DNA of 64,000 bases from UBA660 sp046704245 (GTDB lineage: Bacteria; Bacillota_I; Bacilli_A; RF39; UBA660): NCBI GenBank assembly GCA_046704245.1, contig JBJKSD010000019.1, forward strand, positions 1-64,000, read 5' to 3'. A model generated the notes under the pieces. The model was given only the letters and a program-made list of their open reading frames with translations, ran no database searches and was not told the DNA's origin. Below are positions 8,030 to 17,065 of the stretch, piece by piece; position 1 is the first letter of the stretch; each line of letters begins with the position of its first letter. Made by a program: the position numbers and the translations under genes.

Positions 8030-9328
8030 ATGAAAAAATTACTTGGGGCTCTAATTGTATTAGCAGTAATAGCTATTGTTATTAGAGTAGGGTTTAATTT
8101 ATATGAAGGGGGATATAATATAACCTATGAATTAAAAGATAATGATCAATTATTTAAAATAGTTGAGACTTTTAAGGATAGTTATAAATCTTCATATCGT
8201 TATGAAAAAGATTTGCCTACTTATTTATTTGATATATATTTTAAAGGTGATAATGAACCAAGTTTTGTTTTTAAATTAATGGGTAATTATAATTATTATC
8301 AAAGGATAATAAAAGATATAAAATATTATAAAGATAATAAAGTTAAATGTATCTATCCAGTCTTAAAAGTAACTAGTTTTCATAATGATGTTATGTGTAT
8401 AGATAATAATGAATTAACATATTATACTAGAATTAAAGGTAAGTATAGTAGTTTAGATAATTTTGTTAATAATTTAAATAATGAATATGGTTATACTAAT
8501 CCAGGATGGCTCAATGATACTGATGAAAGTAAAAGTTTAGGTAAAGTTGAAGTATATCGCCATAATATTAAGAAAGAAGACACTTTTATTTTATGGAATT
8601 ATAATGGTATAAGAACTGTAACTAAGACTGATAGTATGGCTATAATCTTATTATTAAAAGATAATTATGATAATAAATTAGGAGCTTTAGTTGGCCATTA
8701 TTATGTCGTACCTAATTATAATAAGACTTATAGTTTTAATAAATTTTTTGTCTATGATATAGATGCAAATAGTAAGAAAGAAATATTATTAGATAAAGAT
8801 ATAGCTATGGATAGTTATATTCAAGGAGTAGTTAATAATAAATTATATTTATTTGATCGTAGTAATAAAATTCAGTATGAAATAGACCCTGAAGCTAAAA
8901 CTTATAAGAAAGTAAGTAATAGTAGTGGGGTTAAATATTATGATGGTACATGGAGTACAATTAGTGTTTATGATGCTTTAGATAATAAGATATTTAAATT
9001 AAAATTTGATGTATTAGATAAATATAAAGATTATAAATATTATCGTATCGATAGTATCTTAGGTGATAAAGATGGTTATTATTATTTCTATGTCAAAACA
9101 AAAAATAAAATTAGTGTCTATCGAGCTGATAAACAAAGACCTGAATATGTAGTTCATCTCTTTGATACTAATAAGATAGATAATATCAAATATGTTTATG
9201 ATTATTTATATTTTATTAAAGATGATACTATTTATATGTATCATGAAACAATGGGATTACATCCAGTTTTAAAAAGTTTTGAATTATTCTTCAATAAAAC
9301 CAATGCATATGATGTATATAGTAAGTGA
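8030..9328 (+). CDS. Exported or membrane-anchored protein of unknown function
   Basis: 432 residues. N-terminal signal-anchor (about 4-22) followed by a Tyr/Lys/Asn/Asp-rich exterior region. The C-terminal half (from about 215) contains repeated beta-strand-turn units (KLYLFDRSNKIQYEIDP, DGYYYFYVKTKNKISVY, YLYFIKDDTIYMYHE) that look like a beta-propeller. No enzyme motif seen. The stop codon is inside its own terminator stem. Confidence 0.7.
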   Translation: MKKLLGALIVLAVIAIVIRVGFNLYEGGYNITYELKDNDQLFKIVETFKDSYKSSYRYEKDLPTYLFDIYFKGDNEPSFVFKLMGNYNYYQRIIKDIKYYKDNKVKCIYPVLKVTSFHNDVMCIDNNELTYYTRIKGKYSSLDNFVNNLNNEYGYTNPGWLNDTDESKSLGKVEVYRHNIKKEDTFILWNYNGIRTVTKTDSMAIILLLKDNYDNKLGALVGHYYVVPNYNKTYSFNKFFVYDIDANSKKEILLDKDIAMDSYIQGVVNNKLYLFDRSNKIQYEIDPEAKTYKKVSNSSGVKYYDGTWSTISVYDALDNKIFKLKFDVLDKYKDYKYYRIDSILGDKDGYYYFYVKTKNKISVYRADKQRPEYVVHLFDTNKIDNIKYVYDYLYFIKDDTIYMYHETMGLHPVLKSFELFFNKTNAYDVYSK

Positions 9329-9348
9329 TAACACTTACTATTTTTTTT
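9319..9348 (+). terminator. Intrinsic terminator overlapping a stop codon
   Basis: Nine-pair stem TAGTAAGTG/CACTTACTA, loop ATAA, then T8. Confidence 0.9.
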
Positions 9349-9380
9349 CATATACTAATATCAGCAGAGGAGAATTTATT

Positions 9381-9833
9381 ATGTATAGAAGATATATAGT
9401 AAAAGAAGGGGATACTGTAGGTCATATAGCTAATGAATTTGATGTATCACCCCAAGATATTATTAGTATTAATAGACTAGTAGAACCTTATATTTTAAGA
9501 GTTGGTATGGAATTATTATTACCTCCCCCAATAGGCCAAAAAGAATTATTTTTTCCCTATGAAGTTCAACCAGGAGATACTATTTATGCCATAAGTCAAA
9601 GATATGATATAGTACCATACACTTTAGCATTAATTAATGGTCTTAGATTATATTCGTATTTATACCCGGGTGAAATTCTATTGATACCAAAAAAGAGTGT
9701 TCAAATTTTTGTTACTAAAGATGGTGATACCTTAGAAAAGGCAGCTAAGGAAATGAACATCTCAGTCGAAAAATTGATAGCTGATAATGATCATATTCAT
9801 TTATATCCTAATCAGATATTAGTAAAAAAATAA
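9381..9833 (+). CDS. Triple-LysM protein
   Basis: 150 residues from the ATG at 9381 (AGAGGAG 7-8 bases upstream; the longer frame from 9279 overlaps the terminator of the previous gene). Three LysM modules fill the protein: about 3-48 (YIVKEGDTVGHIANEF), 54-100 (YEVQPGDTIYAISQRYDI) and 105-150 (VTKDGDTLEKAAKEMNI). LysM binds N-acetylglucosamine glycans. There is no signal peptide and no catalytic domain; in spore formers such LysM-only proteins are often coat-associated, which would fit the cotJ genes, but this is inference. Confidence 0.88.
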   Translation: MYRRYIVKEGDTVGHIANEFDVSPQDIISINRLVEPYILRVGMELLLPPPIGQKELFFPYEVQPGDTIYAISQRYDIVPYTLALINGLRLYSYLYPGEILLIPKKSVQIFVTKDGDTLEKAAKEMNISVEKLIADNDHIHLYPNQILVKK

Positions 9834-9858
9834 AAATAGCAATATTTTTATTTTTTTT
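9832..9858 (+). terminator. Intrinsic terminator
   Basis: AAAAATA/TATTTTT stem, GCAA tetraloop, followed by a T-rich tract. Confidence 0.65.
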
Positions 9859-9900
9859 ATTTATATAGATGTTATAATATACATAATAGGAGATGGTAAG

Positions 9901-11499
9901 ATGATTCTAAGAAAACCATATGCTTTCTTAATAAAGAATTTTAGAATTATTCATTTTATATTATCCCTTATTATTGGATATATAATTTTTAGAACTAGTA
10001 GTATTTTATCTTTTTTAAATAATTATATTCAAAGAGGATACTTTAATCAAACTTTATCATTAACTAGACAGTATACTGATGTATATTTGTTTTTAAGTAT
10101 CTTTATTGTTATCTTAATAACTATTATTATCTATTTCTTAATGCGTTTTAAGAATAAACCAAGGTTATTCTATTTTATAACTATTATTGTATATATGATA
10201 GCTTTTATTATCTTTATACAAGCTTATTTTAATCTACAAGTAATGGAAACAGCAGTCATTGACCCTAGAGCTATTAGATTAACTAGAGATATGATCTTAA
10301 TATTCTCTTTAGCTCAATATTTTATTATTGGTAATACTTTATTTACAGCTACTGGTTTTAATATTAAGAAGTTTGGTTTTCAAGAAGATTTAGAAGAGTT
10401 AGATATAGCTGCAGCTGATGCTGAAGAGTTCGAATTTATCTTAGGCTTTGATTTTGAACAATTTAAAGTTAATTTAAGAAGAAAGCTTAGGCACACTCGC
10501 TATGTCTTTATTGAAAATAAATATGTCATGTTAACAGTTATGGCTATTCTAGCTATTCTTATTGGTACTTATTATATAATTAATACCCAAGTACTTAATA
10601 AAGTATATCAAGAAGGACAAAGCTTTAAAACTGATAAATATGACTTAAATATTACTAATTCATATATAACTAATAAGGATTATCAAGGTAATAATATATC
10701 CAAAGTATATTCTTATGTAATAGTAAAATTAGATGTTAAAAATTTAACTACTAAACCTCACGAATTAGCTACTAGTACAATGATTTTAAAAATAGATGAT
10801 GAGAAGTATTATATAAGAGGAGATAGCGATACTTTATTTAAAGATTTAGGAATATCTCATATTCATAAAACGTTAATACCTAATATTAAGAAAACATATA
10901 TAGTAGTATTTAGAATTGATCAGAATTTAATTACTAAACCAATGACTCTGGATGTCGTAGATAGTTTTATAGGTAATGATATAACATATAAGACAGTAAG
11001 ATTAAATCCTAAAGATTTAGATAAGAGTTCTTTAGTAAAAACAGTAAAATTAAATAATGAACTATCATTTAAAAATACCATATTAGGTGATACTAAATTA
11101 ACTATTACAAGTATTGATATTAAAGATGAATTTATTTATAAATATCAATTATGTATTATGAAAGAGTGTCATGAAATGGCTGATTATGTTTTAGCTAATA
11201 CGATGACTAGATATGATACTACACTATTAAAATTAGATTTAAATTTTAAGCTAGATAAAAAGATTAATAGTGAAATACCTAAAGATGCTTATGATTTAAT
11301 CTATTATTTCGGTACTATTCGTTATTATAAAGATGGTAAGATGACTATTCATAGTGCTAAATTAAATAATATGACTCCTAAATATTATAAAGATGGTATC
11401 TTTATTGATGTTCTAAAGGATATAAAGTCAGCTGATAAAATAGATATCTTATTTAAGATAAGAGATAAAGAATATGTATATATTATAAAAGAGGCTTAA
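9901..11499 (+). CDS. Multi-pass membrane protein with exterior C-terminal domain
   Basis: 532 residues. Four membrane helices in the first 150 residues, an acidic cytoplasmic stretch (LEELDIAAADAEEFE), a fifth helix near 205-228, then about 300 exterior residues. Within that, SYVIVKLDVKNLTTKPHE resembles the DUF4352/telokin-like beta-sandwich that accompanies other envelope proteins. Function not identified. TATAAT at 9873-9878 and GGAGATGG precede the ATG. Its TAA overlaps the stop of the convergent mntR. Confidence 0.75.
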   Translation: MILRKPYAFLIKNFRIIHFILSLIIGYIIFRTSSILSFLNNYIQRGYFNQTLSLTRQYTDVYLFLSIFIVILITIIIYFLMRFKNKPRLFYFITIIVYMIAFIIFIQAYFNLQVMETAVIDPRAIRLTRDMILIFSLAQYFIIGNTLFTATGFNIKKFGFQEDLEELDIAAADAEEFEFILGFDFEQFKVNLRRKLRHTRYVFIENKYVMLTVMAILAILIGTYYIINTQVLNKVYQEGQSFKTDKYDLNITNSYITNKDYQGNNISKVYSYVIVKLDVKNLTTKPHELATSTMILKIDDEKYYIRGDSDTLFKDLGISHIHKTLIPNIKKTYIVVFRIDQNLITKPMTLDVVDSFIGNDITYKTVRLNPKDLDKSSLVKTVKLNNELSFKNTILGDTKLTITSIDIKDEFIYKYQLCIMKECHEMADYVLANTMTRYDTTLLKLDLNFKLDKKINSEIPKDAYDLIYYFGTIRYYKDGKMTIHSAKLNNMTPKYYKDGIFIDVLKDIKSADKIDILFKIRDKEYVYIIKEA

Positions 11500-11510
11500 G
11501 CCTCTTTTTT
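11489..11510. terminator. Bidirectional terminator shared by convergent genes
   Basis: AAGAGGC-TTAA-GCCTCTT then T-run; the TTAA loop supplies the stop codons of both genes. Confidence 0.9.
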
Positions 11511-11933
11511 CTTTGGTTTATAATTTTTTACAAATTTATTTATACACGCTAATGTTTGATCACTAATAGTATGTTCTATTTTTTCGGTTTCTGAAAGTAA
11601 TAATTTACTTGGTATACCAAGTAAAGTTAAAAAACTTTCAACTACTTCATGCCTTTTTAATAGGATTTTACCTAACTCCTTACCTTTAGGTTTAAGTAAA
11701 ATAATACCATAACGTTCATAATCTAATAGATTTAGTTTAGCTAATTTTTGAACCATACTAGTAGAAGAAGGGGGATGGACATTTAAGGCATTAGATAATT
11801 CAAAGATTCTAGTAAAACCATTAGTTTTAGATAGACGATAGATCATCTCTAAATAATCTTCCATTGAGGGTGTTAACTTTTTTTCTTCTTGTTTCATATA
11901 TTCAGTAAAAGTATGAAATTCTTGGTCATTCAT
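11496..11933 (-). CDS. mntR: Manganese-responsive transcriptional regulator MntR (DtxR family)
   Basis: 145 residues. N-terminal winged helix with recognition segment VHPPSSTSMVQKL, then a dimerisation domain. The manganese ligands of Bacillus MntR are all conserved in place: Asp26 and Glu29 in SMEDYLE, the His of KRHEVVE, and Glu/Glu/His in TEKIEHTIS. There is no SH3-like third domain, as usual for MntR. It is divergent from mntH, the expected target: Mn-loaded MntR represses the transporter. The N-terminus is about 18 residues longer than in Bacillus. Confidence 0.94.
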   Translation of the reverse strand: MNDQEFHTFTEYMKQEEKKLTPSMEDYLEMIYRLSKTNGFTRIFELSNALNVHPPSSTSMVQKLAKLNLLDYERYGIILLKPKGKELGKILLKRHEVVESFLTLLGIPSKLLLSETEKIEHTISDQTLACINKFVKNYKPKKKEA

Positions 11934-12030
11934 AGGACACCTCTTAGTTATTTTATTATATGAAAAAAAATACTAATTCATGATATGTGTCTAGAACCAA
12001 TATAGGTAATTAATCATAAATTAAGATATA

Positions 12031-12053
12031 TTAACTAAATTAGGTTTAACTAA
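12031..12053. promoter_or_regulatory. Candidate MntR operator region upstream of mntH
   Basis: Two direct copies of TTAACTAA (12031-12038 and 12046-12053), the second inside the imperfect dyad TTAGGTTTAACTAA, lie 20-40 bases before the mntH start and 100 bases before mntR. Assigned from position only. Confidence 0.3.
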
Positions 12054-12071
12054 CATAGATAGGTGATACTA

Positions 12072-13295
12072 ATGGCATGGATTAGAAAAAATCAATTATT
12101 TAAATTTTTGGGACCAGCTTTTATAGTTAGTGTAGCATATATTGATCCAGGTAATTTTGCTACTAATATTAGTGGTGGTTCAATCTTTAATTATAAACTT
12201 GTATGGGTTATCTTATGGAGTAATCTAATGGCTATCTTTTTACAAATTAATTCTGCTAAATTAGGGATAGCTACTGATAAAAATTTATCACAAGTATGTC
12301 GTGATGTTTTTTCAGTAAAGGCTAATTGGTTCTTATGGTTCTTTGCTGAATTAGGTGCTATTGCTACTACTATGGCTGAATTCTTAGGTGGTGCTTTAGG
12401 TTTCTATTTATTATTTGGTATTCCTTTACCAATAGCTGGTATTATGACTGGTATTATTACTTTTTGTATTGTCTATATGCAAAAATACGGCCAAAGAGCT
12501 GTTGAAATTATTATTTCTATCTTAGTAGCAGTAATATGTATTGCTTATGGTATAGAAATGTTCTTAGCAAGGCCAGATTGGTTAGAAATAGGTATTCATA
12601 CTCTAATACCATCTTTACCTAATGGTGAGGCTGTATTGATTGCTGTAGGCATGTTAGGAGCAACGGTAATGCCTCATGTAATATTCTTACATTCAGAATT
12701 AGTGCAAGTACGTAATAAACATACTAAATATGAAGAAAAAGCTCATCATTTAAGGATGGAAAAGATCGATATTATTATTGCTATGAATATTGCTTTCTTA
12801 GTTAATGCGGCTATGGTTATTGTATCAGCAGCTGTATTCTATCAACAAGGTTTAGTAGTTAATTCGATAGAAATGGCTCACTATTCGTTAGAACCTCTAT
12901 TAGGAAAATTATCTAGTACAGCTTTTGGTATGGCTCTTTTAGCATCAGGCTTTTCTTCATCAGCTGTAGGAGCAATGGCTGGCGAATCAGTAATGGATGG
13001 TTTTGTTAATGTTCAATTATCTAGTATTATTAAACGATTAATAACTATGGGGCCGGCCATGTTAGTAATTATTATAGGTGTCAATCCAATGCGTGCTCTA
13101 TTATTAAGTCAAGTAAGTTTAAGTTTTGTTTTACCAATGGCTATTATTCCAATGCTTATTATTACTTGTAATAAAAAAATTATGGGCAGGTTTGTTAATA
13201 ACCAAATAACTAAAGTAGTAGGTATTATTATTGCTAGTTTAATTATTATCTTAAATATAATATTATTATATCTAACATTTACTGGTAAAGTCTAA
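12072..13295 (+). CDS. mntH: NRAMP-family manganese transporter MntH
   Basis: 407 residues from the ATG at 12072 (AGGTG 6-7 bases upstream). About eleven membrane helices. The helix-1 metal motif YIDPGNFATN (Asp25, Asn28) and the helix-6 motif VMPHVIFLHSELVQ with the selectivity Met are intact, so it should be a proton-coupled Mn(II)/Fe(II) importer. The adjacent divergent mntR explains control. A long middle tract with SAAVFYQQGLVVNSIEMAHY matches the NRAMP extracellular loop. Confidence 0.95.
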   Translation: MAWIRKNQLFKFLGPAFIVSVAYIDPGNFATNISGGSIFNYKLVWVILWSNLMAIFLQINSAKLGIATDKNLSQVCRDVFSVKANWFLWFFAELGAIATTMAEFLGGALGFYLLFGIPLPIAGIMTGIITFCIVYMQKYGQRAVEIIISILVAVICIAYGIEMFLARPDWLEIGIHTLIPSLPNGEAVLIAVGMLGATVMPHVIFLHSELVQVRNKHTKYEEKAHHLRMEKIDIIIAMNIAFLVNAAMVIVSAAVFYQQGLVVNSIEMAHYSLEPLLGKLSSTAFGMALLASGFSSSAVGAMAGESVMDGFVNVQLSSIIKRLITMGPAMLVIIIGVNPMRALLLSQVSLSFVLPMAIIPMLIITCNKKIMGRFVNNQITKVVGIIIASLIIILNIILLYLTFTGKV

Positions 13296-13304
13296 ATAAA
13301 GACT

Positions 13305-13332
13305 TGAAAATAATTAACTTAAATGTTATAAT
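13305..13332 (+). promoter_or_regulatory. Promoter of tRNA-Cys
   Basis: TTGAAA, 16 bases, TATAAT, 21 bases before the tRNA. Confidence 0.75.
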
Positions 13333-13352
13333 TACTGGTGTTTTAAGGGAAT

Positions 13353-13426
13353 GGGGCTGTAGCCAAGTGGTAAGGCATGGGACTGCAACTCCCTGAGCAT
13401 CGGTTCAAATCCGTTCGGCCCCTCCA
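13353..13426 (+). tRNA. tRNA-Cys (GCA), CCA encoded
   Basis: Anticodon GCA in the loop CTGCAAC. Acceptor stem GGGGCTG/CGGCCCC, discriminator U, encoded CCA. One T-T mismatch occurs in the T-stem. Confidence 0.95.
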
Positions 13427-13442
13427 AATATAAAAATAAGAA

Positions 13443-13470
13443 GGTCTATGAGAAATTATAGATTTTTTTT
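13443..13470 (+). terminator. Terminator after tRNA-Cys
   Basis: TCTAT/ATAGA stem, 8-base loop, then T8. Confidence 0.6.
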
Positions 13471-13475
13471 ATGAT

Positions 13476-13504
13476 TTGTAAAAGGGATTTATGTATTGTA
13501 TAAT
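13476..13504 (+). promoter_or_regulatory. Promoter of the deoxyribosyltransferase-like gene
   Basis: TTGTAA, 17 bases, TATAAT. It overlaps the upstream ATG at 13491, which argues that translation starts at 13527. Confidence 0.65.
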
Positions 13505-13526
13505 GAAGATTAATAGGAGTTATTAT

Positions 13527-13982
13527 ATGATTGTTAATTATTCTGATAAGCCGGTATTAAAAGGGAAAAAATCAATTTTTCTTGCGGGTCCAACCCCTAG
13601 AAGTATTAATGTTAAATCATGGAGACCTGAAGCAATAGAGATCTTAAATTCTTTAAAATTTGATGGGATAGTTTATGTACCAGAAAGAGAATTTGATGAC
13701 CGTACATTTGATTATATTAAACAGGTATGGTGGGAAAGAGAAGGGCTACACAATGCCGATGTAATTGTTTTCTGGGTTCCAAGAGCAATATCTGATATGC
13801 CCGCTTTTACGACGAATGTTGAATTTGGATATTGGTTAGCAAAAAACAAAGAAAAAGTAATATATGGTAGACCTGATAGCGCCGAAAAAATCAGATATTT
13901 AGATTGGTTATATCAAACAGAAACAAAAAGATTACCAATTAATAATCTTAGAGATACCTTAAAAAAGCGATTAGAATTTTAA
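13527..13982 (+). CDS. Nucleoside 2-deoxyribosyltransferase-like protein
   Basis: 151 residues from the ATG at 13527 (TAGGAG upstream). The core SIFLAGPTPR, a Trp/Arg-rich helix (VWWEREGLHNADVIVFWVPR) and PAFTTNVEFGYWLA match the 2-deoxyribosyltransferase-like fold: FLAGP binds the phosphate or ribose side and the Glu of NVEFG is in the nucleophile position. The usual reaction transfers or hydrolyses deoxyribose from a nucleoside or nucleotide; the substrate here is undetermined. Slightly less AT-rich than its neighbours, possibly acquired. Confidence 0.8.
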   Translation: MIVNYSDKPVLKGKKSIFLAGPTPRSINVKSWRPEAIEILNSLKFDGIVYVPEREFDDRTFDYIKQVWWEREGLHNADVIVFWVPRAISDMPAFTTNVEFGYWLAKNKEKVIYGRPDSAEKIRYLDWLYQTETKRLPINNLRDTLKKRLEF

Positions 13983-14053
13983 ATAGAAAAGCAAAATAAT
14001 ATTATATATTTTTAAAAAAAATTAGTGAGTCGTTTTTTTTCTTTCAAAATATA

Positions 14054-14078
14054 AAAAACTGCTTAATAAGCAGTTTTT
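14054..14078 (+). terminator. Intrinsic terminator
   Basis: AAAAACTGCTT/AAGCAGTTTTT perfect stem, 3-base loop. Confidence 0.9.
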
Positions 14079-14131
14079 CTTTTGAGCATCTATATATCTT
14101 TTTCATATATTAATAAGAAAAGGTTTAATAT

Positions 14132-14473
14132 ATGGATGAAAATGAAAAAAAATTATTTAGTAATATATCACCAATAGAATGGACAGTTTTATCAAATACT
14201 ATTGGATATTTATTAATAGATGATTTAGATGCTGATCAATTAAACACTTTAAGTGAATTTTTTGACTTAATCTCACAAGTTTTAGCAACCGTAGGTGATC
14301 AAAAAGAATTATTAGAAAACATTCAAACTGAAAAGAAAAGAAAGAAGATGGAACAAGATATAAAAAAATTGCAAGAGAAGGTAGAGCAATTAGAGAATAG
14401 TTTAAACGATCACCTATATGGAGTAAATGGCAAACAATCTTCAAGTAGTAGCCTATCTAGTAAACCCAAATAA
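14132..14473 (+). CDS. Hypothetical protein with C-terminal coiled coil
   Basis: 113 residues, soluble. An acidic helical N-terminus (to about 60) with LDADQLNTLSEFFDLISQVL is followed by a charged coiled coil (about 65-95, KKMEQDIKKLQEKVEQLEN) and a Ser-rich tail. The design (helical patch, coiled coil, Ser tail) is common in small Clostridia and Bacilli proteins of unknown role. AAAGG ribosome site. Likely paired with the next gene. Confidence 0.65.
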   Translation: MDENEKKLFSNISPIEWTVLSNTIGYLLIDDLDADQLNTLSEFFDLISQVLATVGDQKELLENIQTEKKRKKMEQDIKKLQEKVEQLENSLNDHLYGVNGKQSSSSSLSSKPK

Positions 14474-14504
14474 TTTATAGTATAATAAAATTATAGAGGT
14501 TTAT

Positions 14505-14843
14505 ATGGGGAATGCATCAATAAGTGAGATTAAATGTGTTAAAAAATATGGTTATATATGCATGCAAACAGAAGATAATCAGAATAATATTCAACGCTTT
14601 TTATTGTTTCGAGAAGATGGAAAATCATTTGAATTGAAAGATATAGCAGAATTACCTTATACCATGACCGAACAAATTATGCAAAAGCAATCCCAAGATA
14701 GAGACGTTGAAGAAGATACTTTTAAATATTTAAGGTATGAATTAGCGGAAGATAAAAAATCAGTGGAGATTACTATTCAAAATAGAAAATTTGATAAGAG
14801 TAAAAATCCTTTAATTCTTGCAAGAAGAATAGAGAAATTTTGA
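14505..14843 (+). CDS. Hypothetical small soluble protein
   Basis: 112 residues with alternating strands and charged turns (ISEIKCVKKYGYICMQ, RFLLFREDGKSFELKDI, KKSVEITIQNRKF). No domain recognised, no signal. Ends in TGA, which shows that TGA is a stop here. AGAGG lies before the ATG. Confidence 0.6.
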   Translation: MGNASISEIKCVKKYGYICMQTEDNQNNIQRFLLFREDGKSFELKDIAELPYTMTEQIMQKQSQDRDVEEDTFKYLRYELAEDKKSVEITIQNRKFDKSKNPLILARRIEKF

Positions 14844-14848
14844 AATAT

Positions 14849-14877
14849 AACAACTTAAAATAGTTGTTAATTTTTTT
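14849..14877 (+). terminator. Intrinsic terminator
   Basis: AACAACT/AGTTGTT stem followed by AA and T7. Confidence 0.8.
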
Positions 14878-14908
14878 ATCCAGTGCTATTATGATAATAG
14901 GTGATAAG

Positions 14909-15514
14909 ATGAAAAAATTAGCATGGTTAATTATAATATTATTAAGTATTTTTATATTAATTTGGTTAAGTACTATTACTAGAATTAGTGCTAATTTTGA
15001 TAGTTATATCTATCAGAAAGTTATTTTATTATTATCACCAATAGATACTAAAATAGCTATTTTTATTAGTGATATAGGAAGTGCTTTACCTATTACTATT
15101 TTTTGTGTAATATTGTTACTTATATATAAAACTAGATATAGGTGGGGTTTTCCTCTTTCAATAGCTATGATTACCTCAAGTGAATTAAACTTAATATTTA
15201 AAGATATATTTGGCAGAGAAAGACCTAATATATTACGTTTAGTTAATGAAACTGATTATAGTTTCCCAAGTGGACATGCTATGAGTAATGCAACATTATA
15301 TATTTTATTAATATTATTGATATTAAAATATATAAAGAATAAAAAAATAAAAATAATATTAATAATGTTAAGTATTTTATTAACTATTTTAATAGGTATT
15401 AGTAGAATATATTTAGGAGTTCATTATGCTACTGATATTATTGGTGGATGGATATTAGGAGCTAGTATAGCATTAATAATATTCAATCTTTGGAATTATT
15501 TAAATAAAGAATAA
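14909..15514 (+). CDS. PAP2-family membrane phosphatase
   Basis: 201 residues from the ATG at 14909 (AGGTG upstream). About six membrane helices. The three PAP2 motifs are complete: KDIFGRERP (KX6RP), SFPSGHAM (PSGH) and SRIYLGVHYATD (SRX5HX3D), with the catalytic His in the second and third. Such enzymes dephosphorylate undecaprenyl-PP or phosphatidate/phosphatidylglycerophosphate at the outer face of the membrane; which lipid is not decidable here. Confidence 0.93.
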   Translation: MKKLAWLIIILLSIFILIWLSTITRISANFDSYIYQKVILLLSPIDTKIAIFISDIGSALPITIFCVILLLIYKTRYRWGFPLSIAMITSSELNLIFKDIFGRERPNILRLVNETDYSFPSGHAMSNATLYILLILLILKYIKNKKIKIILIMLSILLTILIGISRIYLGVHYATDIIGGWILGASIALIIFNLWNYLNKE

Positions 15515-15520
15515 AAGATA

Positions 15521-15549
15521 TTGCCCATTATATATATTTTTGATATAAT
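15521..15549 (+). promoter_or_regulatory. Promoter of tRNA-Gly(GCC)
   Basis: TTGCCC, 17 bases, extended -10 TGATATAAT. Confidence 0.65.
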
Positions 15550-15558
15550 GGGTTGAGT

Positions 15559-15632
15559 GCAGATGTGGTTCAATGGTAGAATGTCACCTTGCCAAGGTGA
15601 AGACGCGGGTTCGATTCCCGTCATTTGCTCCA
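15559..15632 (+). tRNA. tRNA-Gly (GCC), CCA encoded
   Basis: Anticodon GCC in the loop TTGCCAA. Acceptor GCAGATG/CATTTGC with one G-U pair; discriminator U; encoded CCA. Confidence 0.96.
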
Positions 15633-15641
15633 TATAAAAAT

Positions 15642-15670
15642 AAAACACAGTTATTAATAACTGTGTTTTT
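15642..15670. terminator. Bidirectional terminator between tRNA-Gly and the convergent surface-protein gene
   Basis: Perfect palindrome AAAACACAGTTATT/AATAACTGTGTTTT, with T-runs on both strands. Confidence 0.85.
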
Positions 15671-16346
15671 CTTGTCTGTATTTAATTAAGAATATTGTTA
15701 GTATAATGTTTGCTATTACTGATACAACTAATCCACTAATAATATATGGATTTATAGTATTATTATCTTCTTCATCTAAAGTATCACAGGTTGTATTTTT
15801 GTCTGTACAATCACATTCTTTTTCTTCACACTTAGGGCATTCTTTACAGGCAGGACAATCATCTGCTGCGGTATAGCTTTTATTTACAATTCTTGTTTGA
15901 AAAATGTTTTTATAAATTGGATCTAAGTTAGAGCCTCCCTCATAATAATCAGTACCAAATAAATAGGTATAACCTAATTCGGCATCAGAGAGCACTTTAA
16001 ATTTTAAGGTTACAATGGTAGTGCTTTTTGTAAATGGTCCCCAGGCTGCTTTAGGAATAGTAAGAAGAAAATCATCATCATCATAAGTAATATCATATGA
16101 TGATGAGCTAGAAACATATTCTAGTTTTAATCTATCATATGGGAATTCTATTTCTTCTTGTTCTTCATAACTCATATAAAAAAGGCCTATACCTGGTTCT
16201 AAATAGATATCAAATTCAACAGTTTCTCCCTTTTTAATTAATGTTGGCCCCGTTACTTTATAACCCCCAGGCCCCGAAGCATAGATCTTTGGATTGTAAA
16301 AACAAAATATAGTTAAGAATAATAAAAATATAAAAAACTTTCTCAA
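15654..16346 (-). CDS. Surface protein with cohesin-like domain, Cys-rich stalk and C-terminal anchor
   Basis: About 230 residues. The likely start is the TTG at 16346, just after AAAGGAAGGGAG; an in-frame TTG at 16364 lies inside that ribosome site. Order: signal peptide (FFIFLLFLTIFCFYNPKIYAS), an Ig/cohesin-like beta domain (VEFDIYLEPGIGLFYMSYE, TIVTLKFKVLSD), a stalk with CxxC-type cysteines (DDCPACKECPKCEEKECDC), and a C-terminal membrane helix followed by a basic tail. It should be tethered outside the membrane; the stalk Cys could bind metal or form disulfides. Confidence 0.75.
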   Translation of the reverse strand: MRKFFIFLLFLTIFCFYNPKIYASGPGGYKVTGPTLIKKGETVEFDIYLEPGIGLFYMSYEEQEEIEFPYDRLKLEYVSSSSSYDITYDDDDFLLTIPKAAWGPFTKSTTIVTLKFKVLSDAELGYTYLFGTDYYEGGSNLDPIYKNIFQTRIVNKSYTAADDCPACKECPKCEEKECDCTDKNTTCDTLDEEDNNTINPYIISGLVVSVIANIILTIFLIKYRQEKHSY

Positions 16347-16437
16347 CTTCTCCCTTCCTTTCAATAATAATATAACATAATTAAATCTAATAGTAAATTG
16401 TTATCATATTATGATAAAATAAGCTTTAGGTGGTTTT

Positions 16438-17046
16438 ATGGGGAAATTTTCTAATATATTAACTATGCTAGAGTTATTAAGTAATGGTCAGAAATATAGC
16501 ATTAAAGAATTAAGTGAACGTTTAGAAGTAACTAATAGAATGATACGTGTTTATAAAGAAGAATTAGAGATAGCTGGTATTTATATTGATACTATTAGAG
16601 GGCCTTATGGAGGGTATGTATTAAATAATAGTTCATTATTACCACCAAGAAATTTTAGTAAATATGATATTGATCTACTTAAAAATATAAATAATTTAGT
16701 TAAAGATAGACTAGATAAACGTTTACAATTAGAATATAATGCTTTGATTGATAAAGTCCAAGGTCTATATCAAGGTACGAAGAAAAAAAGTAATAATATG
16801 GTAATTAATGATGATGAAAAAGAAAAATATAATGTGTTATCTAAAGCCATTAAAGAAAAACGAAAAGTATTGATTAACTTTTTATCAGCTGATGGTATTA
16901 CTATAGAAAGAATTATTCATCCTAGTAATATATATCTATATAATGATTCATGGTATGTCGCAACATATTGTGAATTGAGAAGCGATATGAGACATTTTAG
17001 ATTAGCTAGAATAATTGATTATAAACTTCTTGATCAGAAATATTAG
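16438..17046 (+). CDS. HTH-WYL domain transcriptional regulator
   Basis: 202 residues. N-terminal HTH_11-type winged helix (about 5-60: YSIKELSERLEVTNRMIRVYKEEL, then GGYVL in the wing) and a C-terminal WYL domain (about 130-202: KRKVLINFLSADG, IIHPSNIYLYNDSWYVATYCE). WYL domains sense ligands, often nucleic-acid or nucleotide related, and control DNA-damage or defence genes in many bacteria. It lacks the second C-terminal extension of full-length WYL regulators. No obvious target next to it. Confidence 0.9.
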   Translation: MGKFSNILTMLELLSNGQKYSIKELSERLEVTNRMIRVYKEELEIAGIYIDTIRGPYGGYVLNNSSLLPPRNFSKYDIDLLKNINNLVKDRLDKRLQLEYNALIDKVQGLYQGTKKKSNNMVINDDEKEKYNVLSKAIKEKRKVLINFLSADGITIERIIHPSNIYLYNDSWYVATYCELRSDMRHFRLARIIDYKLLDQKY

Positions 17047-17065
17047 AATAGTGACGATATATTAC

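Noticed and set aside
11934..12071. Manganese (yybP-ykoY) riboswitch before mntH
   Set aside because: The 138-base gap is short and shows no such aptamer; a divergent mntR explains control.
13288..13306. AAGTCT/AGACTT hairpin after mntH
   Set aside because: No T-run follows and it overlaps the tRNA-Cys -35, so I do not call it a terminator.
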